Source: Ruminococcus sp.
GTDB taxonomy: Bacteria; Bacillota; Clostridia; Lachnospirales; Lachnospiraceae
NCBI GenBank assembly: GCA_023663085.1
Contig: JAMPIB010000003.1
Location: 62,001-126,000 of the forward strand
Reading direction: 5' to 3'
Length of the DNA: 64,000 nt
Notes under the pieces: model-generated
Told to the model about the DNA's origin: nothing
What the model saw: only the letters and a program-made list of their open reading frames with translations
Databases searched by the model: none
Part shown: piece by piece, positions 17,664 to 27,059 of the stretch
How the letters are laid out: each line of letters opens with the position of its first letter
How positions within the stretch are numbered: position 1 is the first letter of the stretch
Position numbers and translations under genes: made by a program

Positions 17664-20309
17664 TTACTGGATGAATTTACTGAGTACGGATATAAAAATA
17701 TCCATATCAATGGGTTTGGCGATATGGGCGTTCATGCCGTTCTTTAAGGCCGCTTCCTTATCCTCTTCCAGGGCGTTCGCCGTCATGGCGATGATCGGCA
17801 GGGTCTGCACGTCTTTTCTGGGCAGTCTGCGGATGGTTCTGGTCGCTTCATACCCATCCATGATAGGCATCTGTACGTCCATCAGGATCGCATCATAATA
17901 ATTTTCTTCCGCCTTCTCCATGATCGCTACCGCATCCGTTCCATCCGGCGCCGAATCCACGACAAATCCGGCTTCTTCCAAGATGACCTGTGCGATCTCG
18001 CGGTTTAATTCAATATCTTCTACCAGAAGGATGCGCTTGCCGTGAAAATCGGCTAACGTCCACTCCGGAATATTTTCCTGTTTTTCCGCCAGATTATTGG
18101 AGGCAAGCAGTACCGCCTTTAAGTCGGACATGAACAGCGGTTTGGCACAGAATGCCGTGACGCCCGCAGCCCTTGCCTCTTCCTCGATATCCGTCCAGTC
18201 ATAGGCTGTCAGGATGATGATAGGCGCTTCGGCGCCGACTGCCTGCCGTATCTTTCTGGCCGTCTCTATACCGCTTAAGCCCGGCATCTGCCAGTCAATG
18301 ATAAAAGTATGGTAGGCATCCCCTTCTTCGTAAGCGCTCTTTGCACGGTATACGGCCTCCCTGCCGGTAGTCGTCCACTCGGAACGAAGACCGATCTTCT
18401 TTAACATCTTGCTGACACTGTCGCAGACATTCAGATCGTCGTCTACAACCAGTGAACGCAGGCCCTCCAACTCTTTGATCTGCTGCTCGGCTTTTTCCAC
18501 ATCCTGTAACTTTAAGCTCAGTTCTACCGTAAAGGTGCTGCCCTTGCCCATCTCGCTCTCTACGCTGATGGTGCCGTTCATCATCTCCACGATATTTCTG
18601 GTAATGGCCATACCCAGTCCGGTTCCCTGAATACCGCTCTGTGTCACGGTGGACTCCCTTTCAAAAGGTTCAAAGATATGTTCTACAAATCCCGGCGACA
18701 TACCGATACCGTTATCCTTGATGATAAATGTATAATCGCCATATCCGTGGCGGAAAGTGGTCTTCTGCATGATACGGAAAGTTATCATGCCGCCGGCCGG
18801 CGTATATTTTACAGCATTGCTCAAAAGATTGATAAATACCTGATTTAATTTCAAAGGATCGGCAATGACGTCCTCGTTGCCCACTTCAAAGGTATCAATA
18901 AACATTTCCAACTGTTTGGCCTTGACCTGCGGCTGAATGATATCGACAAGATTGTGGATCAGTTCGGAGATATTGCATTCCTGTTCTTTGATCTGTACTT
19001 TGCCGCTCTCGATCCTGCTCATATCCAGTACGTCGTTGATCAGACTGAGCAGATGATTACTGGATGAGAGGACTTTCTGCAGGCAGTCCAACACCTGATC
19101 TTTATTCTCGATATGGCTGACGGCTATGGTCGTAAAACCGATAATGGCATTCATAGGTGTGCGGATATCATGCGACATATTGGACAAAAACGTGGTCTTG
19201 GCCTTATTGGCATGCTGCGCCTGTAACAGTGCATCCTGCAGAGCCTGTGTCTGTTCTCTCTGTTTCCTTACCTGCTGCGTGATATCCTTGGACACCGCCA
19301 TGACCATGATATCGCCGGTATTATCGTCCGGCGTCATGACAAAGGACTGCCGCACGCACATCTGATCCTCTTCGGAGGTGCCGCCCCAATATTCGACAAC
19401 CACTTCCCGCTCTCCCTGCTCATAACATCTGCGCAGGTTCTCTATATTAACGATATTCGTATAACTTTCCAGCGATTCTTCGGAAACAAACTCTTTCCAT
19501 TTATCCAGACATTCAGAAGCCCGGCAGGGGGCTGACATTCCTATCCTCTCAAGGAAAGATATCTTCTGATCGTCCACAACTCTGATAACATCCTGCTCGA
19601 TCAGATCCTGTGTCAGATTAAACTCATAACTGCTGAAGGCGTTGGACATAATGGCAATCTGATACTGCCTCTCCTTACGGTTGGACGTCGCCCGCTCCGC
19701 CTGGATACGCAGTTCTCTTTCCTTTAATTCCGATATGTTCTGGCGGGTGAATAAGACTTTGGATGCTTTACCATCCTTTCTTTCCAGACAGATTACGTTC
19801 ATATGCTCCCACTCTGAATGTCCGTTTTTGATTATATGACGTTCAAAGCGCAGGTCGTTACGCTCCATCATCGCGGAAATAATGGAATCTTTATCCATAA
19901 AATCAAGCAGTTCCTGACGCTCGTTTCCTTCCATAGGCGCCGCCAGATAGTTCATGATATCCCGGTAATCTCCGTGATCAGCGATCCCACCGTCCTCCGG
20001 CTGGGTTCCCGCCAGATACTGATAGGTATCCAGTTCAAAATCCATCATGGCAAACCGTGAAAACAGGGTATTGACGCCGCTTATGATATATCCCATCTCC
20101 CGATTTTCCTTTTCCAGCGCCTTCCGCTTATGCCTGGTACGGATCAGGACGATAACGATATAGGCAGCAAATAATACGATCAACACGATTTCTTCCGTCC
20201 GTCTGCTGCCCTGCTTCGTAAACCAGAAAAATAAAAATATTATAGCTGCCAGTAAAAAAACAGCATAACCTATCTCGTGTAACTTTTTTTTCTCTTTTAA
20301 TACTTTCAT
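17664..20309 (-). CDS. Membrane-anchored hybrid histidine kinase with two receivers
   Basis: The 881-residue kinase has two hydrophobic helices near the N-terminus (about 10-55) with almost no external loop, a PAS-type region (about 75-370), and HisKA (SNMSHDIRTPMNAIIGF). HATPase motifs are NQVFINLLSNAVKY, DNGIGM and GTGLGMAITR. Two C-terminal receivers follow: the first has Asp in FIIDWQMPGLSG, the second in ILMDVQMPIMDG. I prefer ATG 20309 with GAGGA at good spacing over a GTG at 20342. It shares its H-box and ATPase motifs closely with the kinase at 13118-15904, suggesting duplication. It heads the unit with the six-helix chemoreceptor. Confidence 0.92.
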   Translation of the reverse strand: MKVLKEKKKLHEIGYAVFLLAAIIFLFFWFTKQGSRRTEEIVLIVLFAAYIVIVLIRTRHKRKALEKENREMGYIISGVNTLFSRFAMMDFELDTYQYLAGTQPEDGGIADHGDYRDIMNYLAAPMEGNERQELLDFMDKDSIISAMMERNDLRFERHIIKNGHSEWEHMNVICLERKDGKASKVLFTRQNISELKERELRIQAERATSNRKERQYQIAIMSNAFSSYEFNLTQDLIEQDVIRVVDDQKISFLERIGMSAPCRASECLDKWKEFVSEESLESYTNIVNIENLRRCYEQGEREVVVEYWGGTSEEDQMCVRQSFVMTPDDNTGDIMVMAVSKDITQQVRKQREQTQALQDALLQAQHANKAKTTFLSNMSHDIRTPMNAIIGFTTIAVSHIENKDQVLDCLQKVLSSSNHLLSLINDVLDMSRIESGKVQIKEQECNISELIHNLVDIIQPQVKAKQLEMFIDTFEVGNEDVIADPLKLNQVFINLLSNAVKYTPAGGMITFRIMQKTTFRHGYGDYTFIIKDNGIGMSPGFVEHIFEPFERESTVTQSGIQGTGLGMAITRNIVEMMNGTISVESEMGKGSTFTVELSLKLQDVEKAEQQIKELEGLRSLVVDDDLNVCDSVSKMLKKIGLRSEWTTTGREAVYRAKSAYEEGDAYHTFIIDWQMPGLSGIETARKIRQAVGAEAPIIILTAYDWTDIEEEARAAGVTAFCAKPLFMSDLKAVLLASNNLAEKQENIPEWTLADFHGKRILLVEDIELNREIAQVILEEAGFVVDSAPDGTDAVAIMEKAEENYYDAILMDVQMPIMDGYEATRTIRRLPRKDVQTLPIIAMTANALEEDKEAALKNGMNAHIAKPIDMDIFISVLSKFIQ

Positions 20310-20389
20310 CAAGCAGTTCCTCGCACTTTTTTTCTTCCCCACACAACTGTAACTGTACTGTATTCATATTATTTATTAATACTATTTTG

Positions 20390-20417
20390 ATTATAACAGG
20401 TTGACAAAGGAAGACAA
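20390..20417 (-). promoter_or_regulatory. Promoter for the hybrid kinase-chemoreceptor unit
   Basis: TTGTCT (20417-20412) and TATAAT (20395-20390) are separated by 16 bases on the minus strand, in the short gap after the carboxypeptidase stop. Confidence 0.6.
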
Positions 20418-20424
20418 GCCTTTT

Positions 20425-21936
20425 TTAATTTTTTCTGGCTGTCCGGAGGATCTGATCTATTGCTGCTTCGGCATGTATGGGCAGGTTTTTGGAAACCTGT
20501 TCGGAATTTTCCGTTTCCGGCATTCCTGTTCCTGCATCTTCCATGCCTGCATAGAAAGTATGCAGCGCATATCTGGCCAGAAGGCCCGAAACACGTCCCC
20601 GTTCTATGGAATCCTCGGTTCCCAGAACAATTACCACCAGATCGTGCGCCCCGGCAGCGGCCTCCGCCGTCAGAGAAGTGACCAGACAGGCACCGGCTTT
20701 GTTGGTCGTTCCGGTCTTTAGGCCGGTCACACCGGAAAGATTGCGCAAAAGCGGGTTGGTATTACTCACTTCTATGCCCAAAGAGGGCAGATCGGCTTTT
20801 TCCAGAGAAGTAATATCCGTAATCTGCGGATAGACTTTCAAAAGATAAGATACCAGCCGGAACATGTCTTCCGCGCTCATGCTGTTCTGCCGTTTGGCGG
20901 GAACGGAATCTTCCGTGTAGGAAGGCAGACCGTTGCTGTTATAAAAGACCGCCTGAGAAAGCCCCAGTTCCTGCGCTTTCTGACTCATCAACTGCACAAA
21001 AGCCTCTTCCGACCCGGCAATGGCCTCCGCCAGACACAGCGCGCATTCGTTACTGGAAGGAAGGAGCGCCCCTGTCAAAAGATCCTGCACAGTGATCTGT
21101 TCTCCGGCCGTCAACGGGAGCACACCGTCGCTGGAAACAGCCAGAGCCTGCGCCGCCTCCGAAATTGTGACCTGTTCATCCAGACTGATCTGCCCTGTTG
21201 AAACCGCCTCCAGAGCAAGCAGGCAGGTCATAAGCTTGGATGTGCTGGCTATGGGATAGGACATATCAGACTGATAAGCGTAATACACTTCGCCTGTCGT
21301 GGCATCGCCGACGAGCACACTGTTGACCCCGTAAAAATAACCGGCCTCCTCCAGTGCGGCGGGAGATACGCTAAAAGGCGTCTGCGTATGGATCTGCAAA
21401 AAACCGGCGTCCGGGACGGTAATATCCATATCCAGGATCATCGCCAGATCAGCCGCCATCATAAAGCAGTCATAACCGCCGGAAGACATGGGCCGGATCA
21501 TGGTATAGTAAAATACTTTCTGCTCGTTTACTTTAAATTCGTTCCTTCGCAGAGTAACTTCCGGTTTTTCGTCTTCTTCCCAGGGCGTATTCTCTGCGCC
21601 TACAGGTGTATAGGCTCCTCCCGGTATCAGTGTGACCGTATTTTTGGTGATCTCCAGAGAAAAACTTTTCTCCGTATCTTTTAAAAGCATGGCGATATCC
21701 CGCAGGGAAAAGTAGGTATTATTATCATAATCATGATCCAGTGTTTTGACCGCATAGGAAGTCCCATCATCCGCCTGTATCTGATACGTACCGGGAATCT
21801 CATAGGCTGCGGCCTTTAACGGCCGGACGGAACATACCAGCATGGCGGACAATAGAAGTGCGCTGACCGGGATGCTTATTGGAAGGCTTATGAGAAAGTT
21901 TATCTGAACGCTTATTTTATGTAAGATTTTTTTCAT
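20425..21936 (-). CDS. D-alanyl-D-alanine carboxypeptidase with N-terminal stalk domain
   Basis: This is a penicillin-binding serine hydrolase of the low-molecular-weight carboxypeptidase type, trimming peptidoglycan stem peptides outside the cell. The 503-residue protein has an N-terminal signal or anchor (about 10-40) and a stalk-like domain (about 45-185) resembling copper amine oxidase N-terminal domains (YFSLRDIAMLL). The catalytic part follows with STSK (Ser231-Lys234), SSN (294-296) and KTG (407-409). No C-terminal PBP5-like anchor helix is obvious, so the N-terminal helix is probably the anchor. The start overlaps the preceding gene by four bases (ATGA), so the pair is coupled. Confidence 0.93.
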   Translation of the reverse strand: MKKILHKISVQINFLISLPISIPVSALLLSAMLVCSVRPLKAAAYEIPGTYQIQADDGTSYAVKTLDHDYDNNTYFSLRDIAMLLKDTEKSFSLEITKNTVTLIPGGAYTPVGAENTPWEEDEKPEVTLRRNEFKVNEQKVFYYTMIRPMSSGGYDCFMMAADLAMILDMDITVPDAGFLQIHTQTPFSVSPAALEEAGYFYGVNSVLVGDATTGEVYYAYQSDMSYPIASTSKLMTCLLALEAVSTGQISLDEQVTISEAAQALAVSSDGVLPLTAGEQITVQDLLTGALLPSSNECALCLAEAIAGSEEAFVQLMSQKAQELGLSQAVFYNSNGLPSYTEDSVPAKRQNSMSAEDMFRLVSYLLKVYPQITDITSLEKADLPSLGIEVSNTNPLLRNLSGVTGLKTGTTNKAGACLVTSLTAEAAAGAHDLVVIVLGTEDSIERGRVSGLLARYALHTFYAGMEDAGTGMPETENSEQVSKNLPIHAEAAIDQILRTARKN

Positions 21937-22748
21937 TGGCTTTCTCCTTCCTCCGCTAACAATGTATACAGGAGCGGATAATTATCCGGAAGACCGTCTC
22001 CCGTCACGTCTCCGGCGGATTCGACGGTTCCAACGGAATCAGCGGTTCCGGCAGAATCAGCAAATCCGGCGAAAGCGGCTTCTCCTGTGAGGATCAGCGT
22101 CCCACCCCTGCGGATATAGTTTTCCCTTCTGATGGTAATAATTCCCCCGGCCTCAAATTGTCTGGTCAGGATGCATGCCTCTTTGGTTTCTTCCACCCCG
22201 TAGATACCGCTGCCGTCATACTGCGCCTGTAGTTCTTCCAGGGAAGGCAGCAGATTGGGAACGGCAGAGCGCAGATAATCAATCGTGGACATCCCGAAAG
22301 TCTCGTTCACAAGCGTCTCAAGGGTTTCTGCATCCACAGTTCCCGTATAGCCCGCCATATGCAGCCTTTCGGCCAGAAGATCTTTAAAAGCCGCGGCAAA
22401 GCCCTCATAAGCGGAACGTTTACAGACCTCATAACTTTCCGGCAGGACATTACAGTAAAAAGTACCTTCATAGCGCGCCGTCTGTTCCATAGTTAGATTG
22501 ACCTGTATGGTCAATCCCTGCATATAAGATGCCATATCTTCTGGAGTGATGGAAACGGCTTCTATATCCTGTAACCAGCCAAGCGCCGCAGCGGACGCCT
22601 GCCCCGTCATGTCCAGCTGTGTGCTCCATGTCCCCGAAAGGTCTCTTTCATCCGCCGCAAAAAAATGCAGATACGCTAAAAATGTGACGGCACCGGCCAG
22701 AGTCAGGAACAGTATGGTAAGTATGGTGTTTTTGATGAGTTTTGGCAT
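21933..22748 (-). CDS. Membrane-anchored extracellular protein coupled to the carboxypeptidase
   Basis: I do not recognise a family. From ATG 22748 (AAGGAG just upstream; the ATG at 22781 lacks one) the protein has 271 residues. A signal or anchor helix lies at about 5-27, followed by an exported domain beginning DLSGTWSTQLDMT. That resembles the LxGxW start of small beta-sandwich lipocalin-like domains, but no further match is visible. Near the C-terminus is a low-complexity GTADSVGTVESAG stretch. It overlaps the carboxypeptidase start by four bases, so the two are made together, and a role in envelope maintenance is inference from that alone. Confidence 0.78.
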   Translation of the reverse strand: MPKLIKNTILTILFLTLAGAVTFLAYLHFFAADERDLSGTWSTQLDMTGQASAAALGWLQDIEAVSITPEDMASYMQGLTIQVNLTMEQTARYEGTFYCNVLPESYEVCKRSAYEGFAAAFKDLLAERLHMAGYTGTVDAETLETLVNETFGMSTIDYLRSAVPNLLPSLEELQAQYDGSGIYGVEETKEACILTRQFEAGGIITIRRENYIRRGGTLILTGEAAFAGFADSAGTADSVGTVESAGDVTGDGLPDNYPLLYTLLAEEGESQ

Positions 22749-22802
22749 GGGGTGCTCCTTTTTTAGGATATAACCGCTCAAAAGAAAGGTCTATGGTCTT
22801 CC

Positions 22803-24506
22803 TCAGACGCGATAACTGCTCAATTCATGATTCATGACCGAAATCGCGGAAAAGGTTTCTGTTGCGGCAGTCTCGATATCCCGCATTTCTTCATCTATGG
22901 CCGTAAGCAGTTCAGAAAGATGCATGATCTCTTCGCTGCTTTCCTCAGACGCTGCACCTACAGATTCCATAGCGCTGCGGATTTCTTCCAATACTTTGGC
23001 ATATTCTTCCATATTTTTAAGAAGCTGTTCCATAGAGGCCCGGATCTCATCGGCTTTTTCCATAAATCCACTGGAAATATCCCCAAATTTCTGATAATCT
23101 GTCGAGACTTCATCCTGAAGGAAACGCAGCATCCAATCGGCCAGCGCATCCAGTCCCTGAATCGCTTCTACCACTTCCCGGCTCATCGTCTGGATCTCAT
23201 TGGCCGCGGCGTTGGTATTTCCTGCCAGCGTACCGATCTCTCCCGCCACTACCGCAAATCCTTTTCCTGCTTCTCCGGCTCTCGCCGCCTCAATGGACGC
23301 ATTCAAAGCCAACAGATTCGTCTGCCCGGATATTCCAAGGATCGTCTCGGAAAGTTCTTTGATCCGCAGAACCGCCTCCGCCTTCTTTTTTTCCTCCTGT
23401 AGGGAATGTGACATCTCCTCTACTTTTTTCCCGATCCCGGCAAAAGATGCCTGCGCCGTATCATGCAGATTGGCAGAAGCAGCGTTGATCTCCTGCAGAC
23501 TGGTCGTATTACCCACAGCAATGTCCACGATATGTCGTATATCTTTATATACAAAATCGACCTGTTCCCCCACAGTCCCGACAGACGCCGCGGCCTGCCT
23601 GGAAGAAACCGCCATAGAGTGTATGGTATCATTGATACCACTCACCTTTGCCGCCGACTCTTTCACATGCGTATTGATATTTCCCATTTTCGTCTCGATA
23701 CTGCCTGTCCCGTTCTTTACTTCCTTGACCGTTTTGCCGGTCTTCTCCAGAAGTTTGTTCAGGCTGTTTCCTATCACCTCAAGTTCATCTCCCGACGTAA
23801 TATTTAACACCTTCGTGATATCTCCGTCATCAGATGCCACCTCAAGGATCTTATCGTTTACCTTGATAAAATTACGCCGCATCCTGACTGCGACAAGCAA
23901 AGCCGCGGCAATGGCAAAAAGCACAGCCACTCCTACTGCCAGCAGAATATTGCGGATCAGACTGTCAAGCGACGTCTGTATGGAAGACGCCTCGTAATCC
24001 ACCGCTACGATCCCCAGCACTTTCCCGCCCTGAGAGATTGGTGCGTATCCGCTGTAAAAAGTTCCCCACTCATCGGTGAACGGTTCCTCCGTTACGGAAG
24101 AACTTCCCTGCATCGCTTCAAACATGGCGTCCTGCGCCTCATAGTCCTCCGCATATTCCCCCGGATCCTCCGGATCAGTATCCACTACAAACTGAAACCA
24201 CTCTGCATCTTTGGGCATCAGCGTATAAACATAAGTGACTGAATCCCCGACCAGAAAGAAATCCAGACTTTCCTTGACCGCTAAAAGGGCCGCCTCGTCG
24301 CCTTCCAATGCCTGAGCAAAGATCTCCCCATCCACATTTTCTGCGGCGATCACTGCGATCTCCATAACGTCATCTTTGCATTTCTTTTCCAGAAAATTGC
24401 CCATATTGACATAAGCAACACCGCCTACGATCAAGGCAACAATAATAGACGCCCCTAAAATGAAAAGAAAAAGCTGTGAGGCAATGCTAAGTTTCTTGGT
24501 TTTCAT
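22803..24506 (-). CDS. Chemoreceptor with Cache-type extracellular sensor
   Basis: The 567-residue receptor has a membrane helix at about 10-33 and an external domain of about 150 residues with Cache-like features ([32 protein letters not shown]). A second helix lies at about 187-207, then HAMP and the signalling coiled coil. The tip reads [20 protein letters not shown] and [15 protein letters not shown]. Ligands of such sensors are usually small organic acids or amino acids, which is family knowledge and not proof here. ATG 24506 has AAGGAGG upstream. It is separated from the che operon by the carboxypeptidase pair. Confidence 0.93.
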   Translation of the reverse strand: MKTKKLSIASQLFLFILGASIIVALIVGGVAYVNMGNFLEKKCKDDVMEIAVIAAENVDGEIFAQALEGDEAALLAVKESLDFFLVGDSVTYVYTLMPKDAEWFQFVVDTDPEDPGEYAEDYEAQDAMFEAMQGSSSVTEEPFTDEWGTFYSGYAPISQGGKVLGIVAVDYEASSIQTSLDSLIRNILLAVGVAVLFAIAAALLVAVRMRRNFIKVNDKILEVASDDGDITKVLNITSGDELEVIGNSLNKLLEKTGKTVKEVKNGTGSIETKMGNINTHVKESAAKVSGINDTIHSMAVSSRQAAASVGTVGEQVDFVYKDIRHIVDIAVGNTTSLQEINAASANLHDTAQASFAGIGKKVEEMSHSLQEEKKKAEAVLRIKELSETILGISGQTNLLALNASIEAARAGEAGKGFAVVAGEIGTLAGNTNAAANEIQTMSREVVEAIQGLDALADWMLRFLQDEVSTDYQKFGDISSGFMEKADEIRASMEQLLKNMEEYAKVLEEIRSAMESVGAASEESSEEIMHLSELLTAIDEEMRDIETAATETFSAISVMNHELSSYRV

Positions 24507-24585
24507 CTCTTTGGTATCCTCCTTATGCAGAACTGAATGTGCAAAGTTCAGTATACAATAATTTTATTTTTATAGGAACTGGCAT

Positions 24586-24617
24586 GGTATAATTTGTCGT
24601 TTTTGGGGTATAATTTG
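24586..24617 (-). repeat. Two 11-bp direct repeats upstream of the Cache chemoreceptor
   Basis: The minus-strand sequence CAAATTATACC occurs at 24607-24617 and again at 24586-24596, exactly 21 bases (two helical turns) apart. Each includes a TATAC motif that could act as a -10 element. Either these are tandem start sites or a pair of regulator binding sites on one DNA face, about 80-110 bases before the ATG. The rest of the 24507-24705 gap shows nothing else I can name. Confidence 0.45.
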
Positions 24618-24705
24618 CAGGTTGGTTTACATAATGTTAGGCGTATTACAATAATTCACCAACTCTTTTTTATGTATCAATATCCGCGATAACTATTCAA
24701 ACTTA

Positions 24706-25557
24706 TCACCAGCGAGCATCAATCCTTAAAGATTTTCTAATTTCCCGTTTTAAACTGTTGTATTTCCTAAATAATCTCTTTGTTGACTTATCTGCTATAA
24801 GTTCATTGAACATCTTATCGAAATCTATGATAATTTCTTCTCCAGCTTTACCTTGAAATATCTTATCTTCCTCCTGCAAAACTATTTTGTGCATTGATGC
24901 AGGAATGACACCAATATATGCCTTTTCAAAATTTTTTAACTTTCTTAATATCCTTCTGGGCAAATACACATTATGAACGTACCTATAAATCACTTGATAA
25001 GTTTCCGCCGATTTTGGCGTGTTTAACAGTAATCCCCTAATATCAGTAAGCATATATTTCCCTATATGAACTTTTCGAAATTTCTTCTTGATTTTCTCTT
25101 TCCAGGTTTCTCTCTCGTCAACAACCTCCTCTCTTACCAAGTCCTCTCCGATAATAACTGTTATCTCATTTATCGCCTCCAAATACTGATATAACGCTTC
25201 TATCGAAAAAGTTTCTCCCTCTTCGCCATCTTTCATCATCATATAAATATTATAAATACTATCACATAATTCTATGTTCTGTATAACACCTTTACTTACC
25301 AAATGGCTAATTAAATTAAACTTCATCATGTTTTCCAAATCTAACGAAAACAGATACTCTCCGTTATCTTCCTTCAACTCCTGTAGCAAAACCTCATATG
25401 CCTCTAATTGAATTTTTAATATATTATCATATAATGATTGTTTTATGGACTTTCGAACATTACTATAAGTTAAAATACTAATAATAGTTGCTGCTAATGT
25501 AAATATTATCCAGAACAAATCCTTATATGCTATTAATAACGTGATTACATATGACAT
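24706..25557 (-). CDS. Membrane-anchored helical protein of unknown function
   Basis: From ATG 25557 the protein has 283 residues: one strong membrane helix at about 10-35 (DLFWIIFTLAATIISILTY), then a charged, mostly helical cytoplasmic part. No catalytic motif is visible. The reading frame is open further upstream to 25752, but a promoter at 25609-25637 would start transcription just before 25599, so the shorter start is preferred. Base composition is clearly more AT-rich than the chemosensory block. It sits next to the left copy of the 30-bp repeat and near defence genes. Membrane-plus-helical proteins of this kind occur in abortive-infection systems, but that is only suggestive. Confidence 0.65.
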   Translation of the reverse strand: MSYVITLLIAYKDLFWIIFTLAATIISILTYSNVRKSIKQSLYDNILKIQLEAYEVLLQELKEDNGEYLFSLDLENMMKFNLISHLVSKGVIQNIELCDSIYNIYMMMKDGEEGETFSIEALYQYLEAINEITVIIGEDLVREEVVDERETWKEKIKKKFRKVHIGKYMLTDIRGLLLNTPKSAETYQVIYRYVHNVYLPRRILRKLKNFEKAYIGVIPASMHKIVLQEEDKIFQGKAGEEIIIDFDKMFNELIADKSTKRLFRKYNSLKREIRKSLRIDARW

Positions 25558-25608
25558 TATTTCCGCCCCATTTTTACTATATATAAAAGATGTATCCATT
25601 ACTCTTAA

Positions 25609-25637
25609 ATTGTAAAACGAAATATGCCGATTAACAA
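25609..25637 (-). promoter_or_regulatory. Promoter of the membrane-anchored protein gene
   Basis: TTGTTA (25637-25632) and TACAAT (25614-25609) have a 17-base spacer on the minus strand, giving a leader of about 45 bases to ATG 25557. Confidence 0.55.
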
Positions 25638-25736
25638 CTATTTTTCCCTGAAAACAGTCCAGTTTTTTCGTATTTCCACGCTTTTGTGACAAATAAAGTG
25701 TATTAAACAAAAACCGGCCCACTTTTACATAGGAAT

Positions 25737-25766
25737 ACTCCCCTCCACACACAGCGCCCCAAAGCC
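25737..25766 (-). repeat. Left copy of 30-bp direct repeat (subtilase 3'-end fragment)
   Basis: These 30 bases are identical to 29792-29821, the 3' end of the subtilisin-like protease gene, in the same orientation. In the protease frame they encode GFGALCVEGS. The match stops abruptly on both sides. It marks either a duplicated attachment site or the scar of a lost second protease gene. Confidence 0.85.
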
Positions 25767-25908
25767 CGATTGTGTCAAGTTAATGTCACGAACTTTTTTA
25801 ACTTTTTTAAAGCAAAATCCCCGAAAGCCGCATAACTTCGTTGGGCTTGTGGTAAATTAGTGCTAAGTTATTTCTACCGCATTAAAATACATAACTGCTA
25901 AATAGCAA

Positions 25909-25948
25909 AATCAGGAAAACGGCACAATAACAAACCATTTTCCTGATT
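25909..25948 (-). terminator. Inverted repeat downstream of the PIN module
   Basis: Arms 25909-25919 and 25938-25948 are perfectly complementary over 11 bp with an 18-base loop, about 60 bases after the stop at 26009. The right-hand stem runs into a short T-rich tail on the minus strand, so it can serve as a terminator. Confidence 0.45.
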
Positions 25949-26008
25949 CATAGACTATATGAAAATATCTACAGTTCCTTTCTACACTCGCCAGATTATT
26001 TCCAGATA

Positions 26009-26233
26009 CTATAAAACCTGGGCTTTTCCTGTATATGGATGGCTATCGGCATAGGCAGACGCCTTTGTTGCAAACTCTCCTAATCTTAGTTTATCAAAAT
26101 ATTCCCGTTGCCATACTGTATAATCAAAATCATCCCTTTTAATAAGAGAAATGAAATACTCTGCATCAATAACTCCCATATTGTCTACAAGGCACGCAAA
26201 ACCCTGATCTAATATTTCTACCGCATTTCCCAT
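26009..26233 (-). CDS. Small protein coupled to the PIN toxin, possible antitoxin
   Basis: The 74-residue protein has no known motif. It is mixed acidic and aromatic (VIDAEYFISLIKRDDFDYT) and lacks a helix-turn-helix. Its start codon overlaps the PIN gene stop (TAATG), so it is translated by coupling. By context it is the likely neutralising partner of the PIN protein. The toxin-first order is less usual, since in many vapBC loci the antitoxin comes first. Function is inference from coupling only. Confidence 0.65.
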   Translation of the reverse strand: MGNAVEILDQGFACLVDNMGVIDAEYFISLIKRDDFDYTVWQREYFDKLRLGEFATKASAYADSHPYTGKAQVL

Positions 26234-26676
26234 TATTTATCTGCCTCCATTCTTCTGATAAATTCTCCCGGCGTGACTAGTTCAATCTTTTCAGACTGAT
26301 ATTTTAATAATCTGTCATCTGTAGTCACAAAATAATTACATTCAGCTATAACAGCACAAGCCACGTGATATGCATCTTTCTCCTTTATACCCGTTTCCAT
26401 GATGGCATCTGCTATTTTTGCAATATCTTTTTCGCTCTTATTGCTGACATACAATGTGGCGTACTCTTTCATAAACTTTTCAATAGCCATCTTCTTTTGT
26501 ATTGATCTGTTATTACTATTTTCAAAATCAAGAATATATGATGTTACAAGTTCAATCTTTTCTTGCCTTATCATATCCTGAATATGAAGCTTTGCCTGCG
26601 TTTCCAAATGAATGCGTATCTGTGACTGGTCATCATAAGGACGATTATAACTGCAATTATCTAAATACACTCTCAC
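26233..26676 (-). CDS. PIN-domain ribonuclease, toxin-like
   Basis: This 147-residue protein has the layout of a PIN endoribonuclease such as VapC. Acidic active-site candidates are Asp6 (VYLDN), Glu52 (LDFEN), Asp101 (EKDAYHVA) and Asp120/121 (VTTDDRLL). PIN toxins cut RNA, often tRNA or rRNA, when unchecked. The start is GTG at 26676, giving MRVYLDN, with AGGAGG 14 bases upstream. The next gene overlaps its stop. It lies within the segment bracketed by the 30-bp repeats. Confidence 0.85.
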   Translation of the reverse strand: MRVYLDNCSYNRPYDDQSQIRIHLETQAKLHIQDMIRQEKIELVTSYILDFENSNNRSIQKKMAIEKFMKEYATLYVSNKSEKDIAKIADAIMETGIKEKDAYHVACAVIAECNYFVTTDDRLLKYQSEKIELVTPGEFIRRMEADK

Positions 26677-26695
26677 TTCTGCTATTTCATCCTCC

Positions 26696-26764
26696 TCACC
26701 TACAAATTAGTTTCTCCACCATCTTCTCCTTCAGTTCATCTATTGTCTTTAAAACAGCTTCCAT
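26696..26764 (-). CDS. Possible 22-residue peptide upstream of the PIN gene
   Basis: An ATG at 26764 with AAAGGAA before it opens a 22-codon frame (MEAVLKTIDELKEKM and seven more residues) that stops 19 bases before the PIN start. It reads like an amphipathic helix. It may be a leader peptide or the stub of a lost antitoxin. Between it and the SIR2 gene stop, 26765-27059 is AT-rich and I see no gene or clear signal in it. Confidence 0.35.
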   Translation of the reverse strand: MEAVLKTIDELKEKMVEKLICR

Positions 26765-27059
26765 GCTTCCCAGTTCCTTTCGTATGCCTATAGTATAGCT
26801 GATTCAACTTAAAAAGTATACTTACAATTCTATTTTACTTTTTCACTGTAATTATTAATTATTAAATTTTCATGCCTCATTGAATCCTCTATTGCATTTT
26901 CTTACTCAGCCGTTTTTCAGAGCCCTATCTGCGATTTTTGTACATCAACCATAGATTCGTTATTTATAGAAATAGAACGACTAATTTCATTACTCATAAA
27001 TCAGAAAAGTGAAAAATACAGTCGCAAGATATTTTAATAAAACAAAAAACTGCTTTTTC

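Noticed and set aside
1..24506. Flagellar regulon (sigma-28 promoters, cheC/cheD, fli genes)
   Set aside because: I found no convincing TAAA-N15-GCCGATAT-type promoter and no such genes; the promoters seen are of the sigma-A type.
25558..25752. Longer N-terminus of the membrane protein reaching into the 30-bp repeat
   Set aside because: A good promoter inside this stretch and the lack of a ribosome site at its first codon make it untranslated; it is read only because the frame happens to be open.
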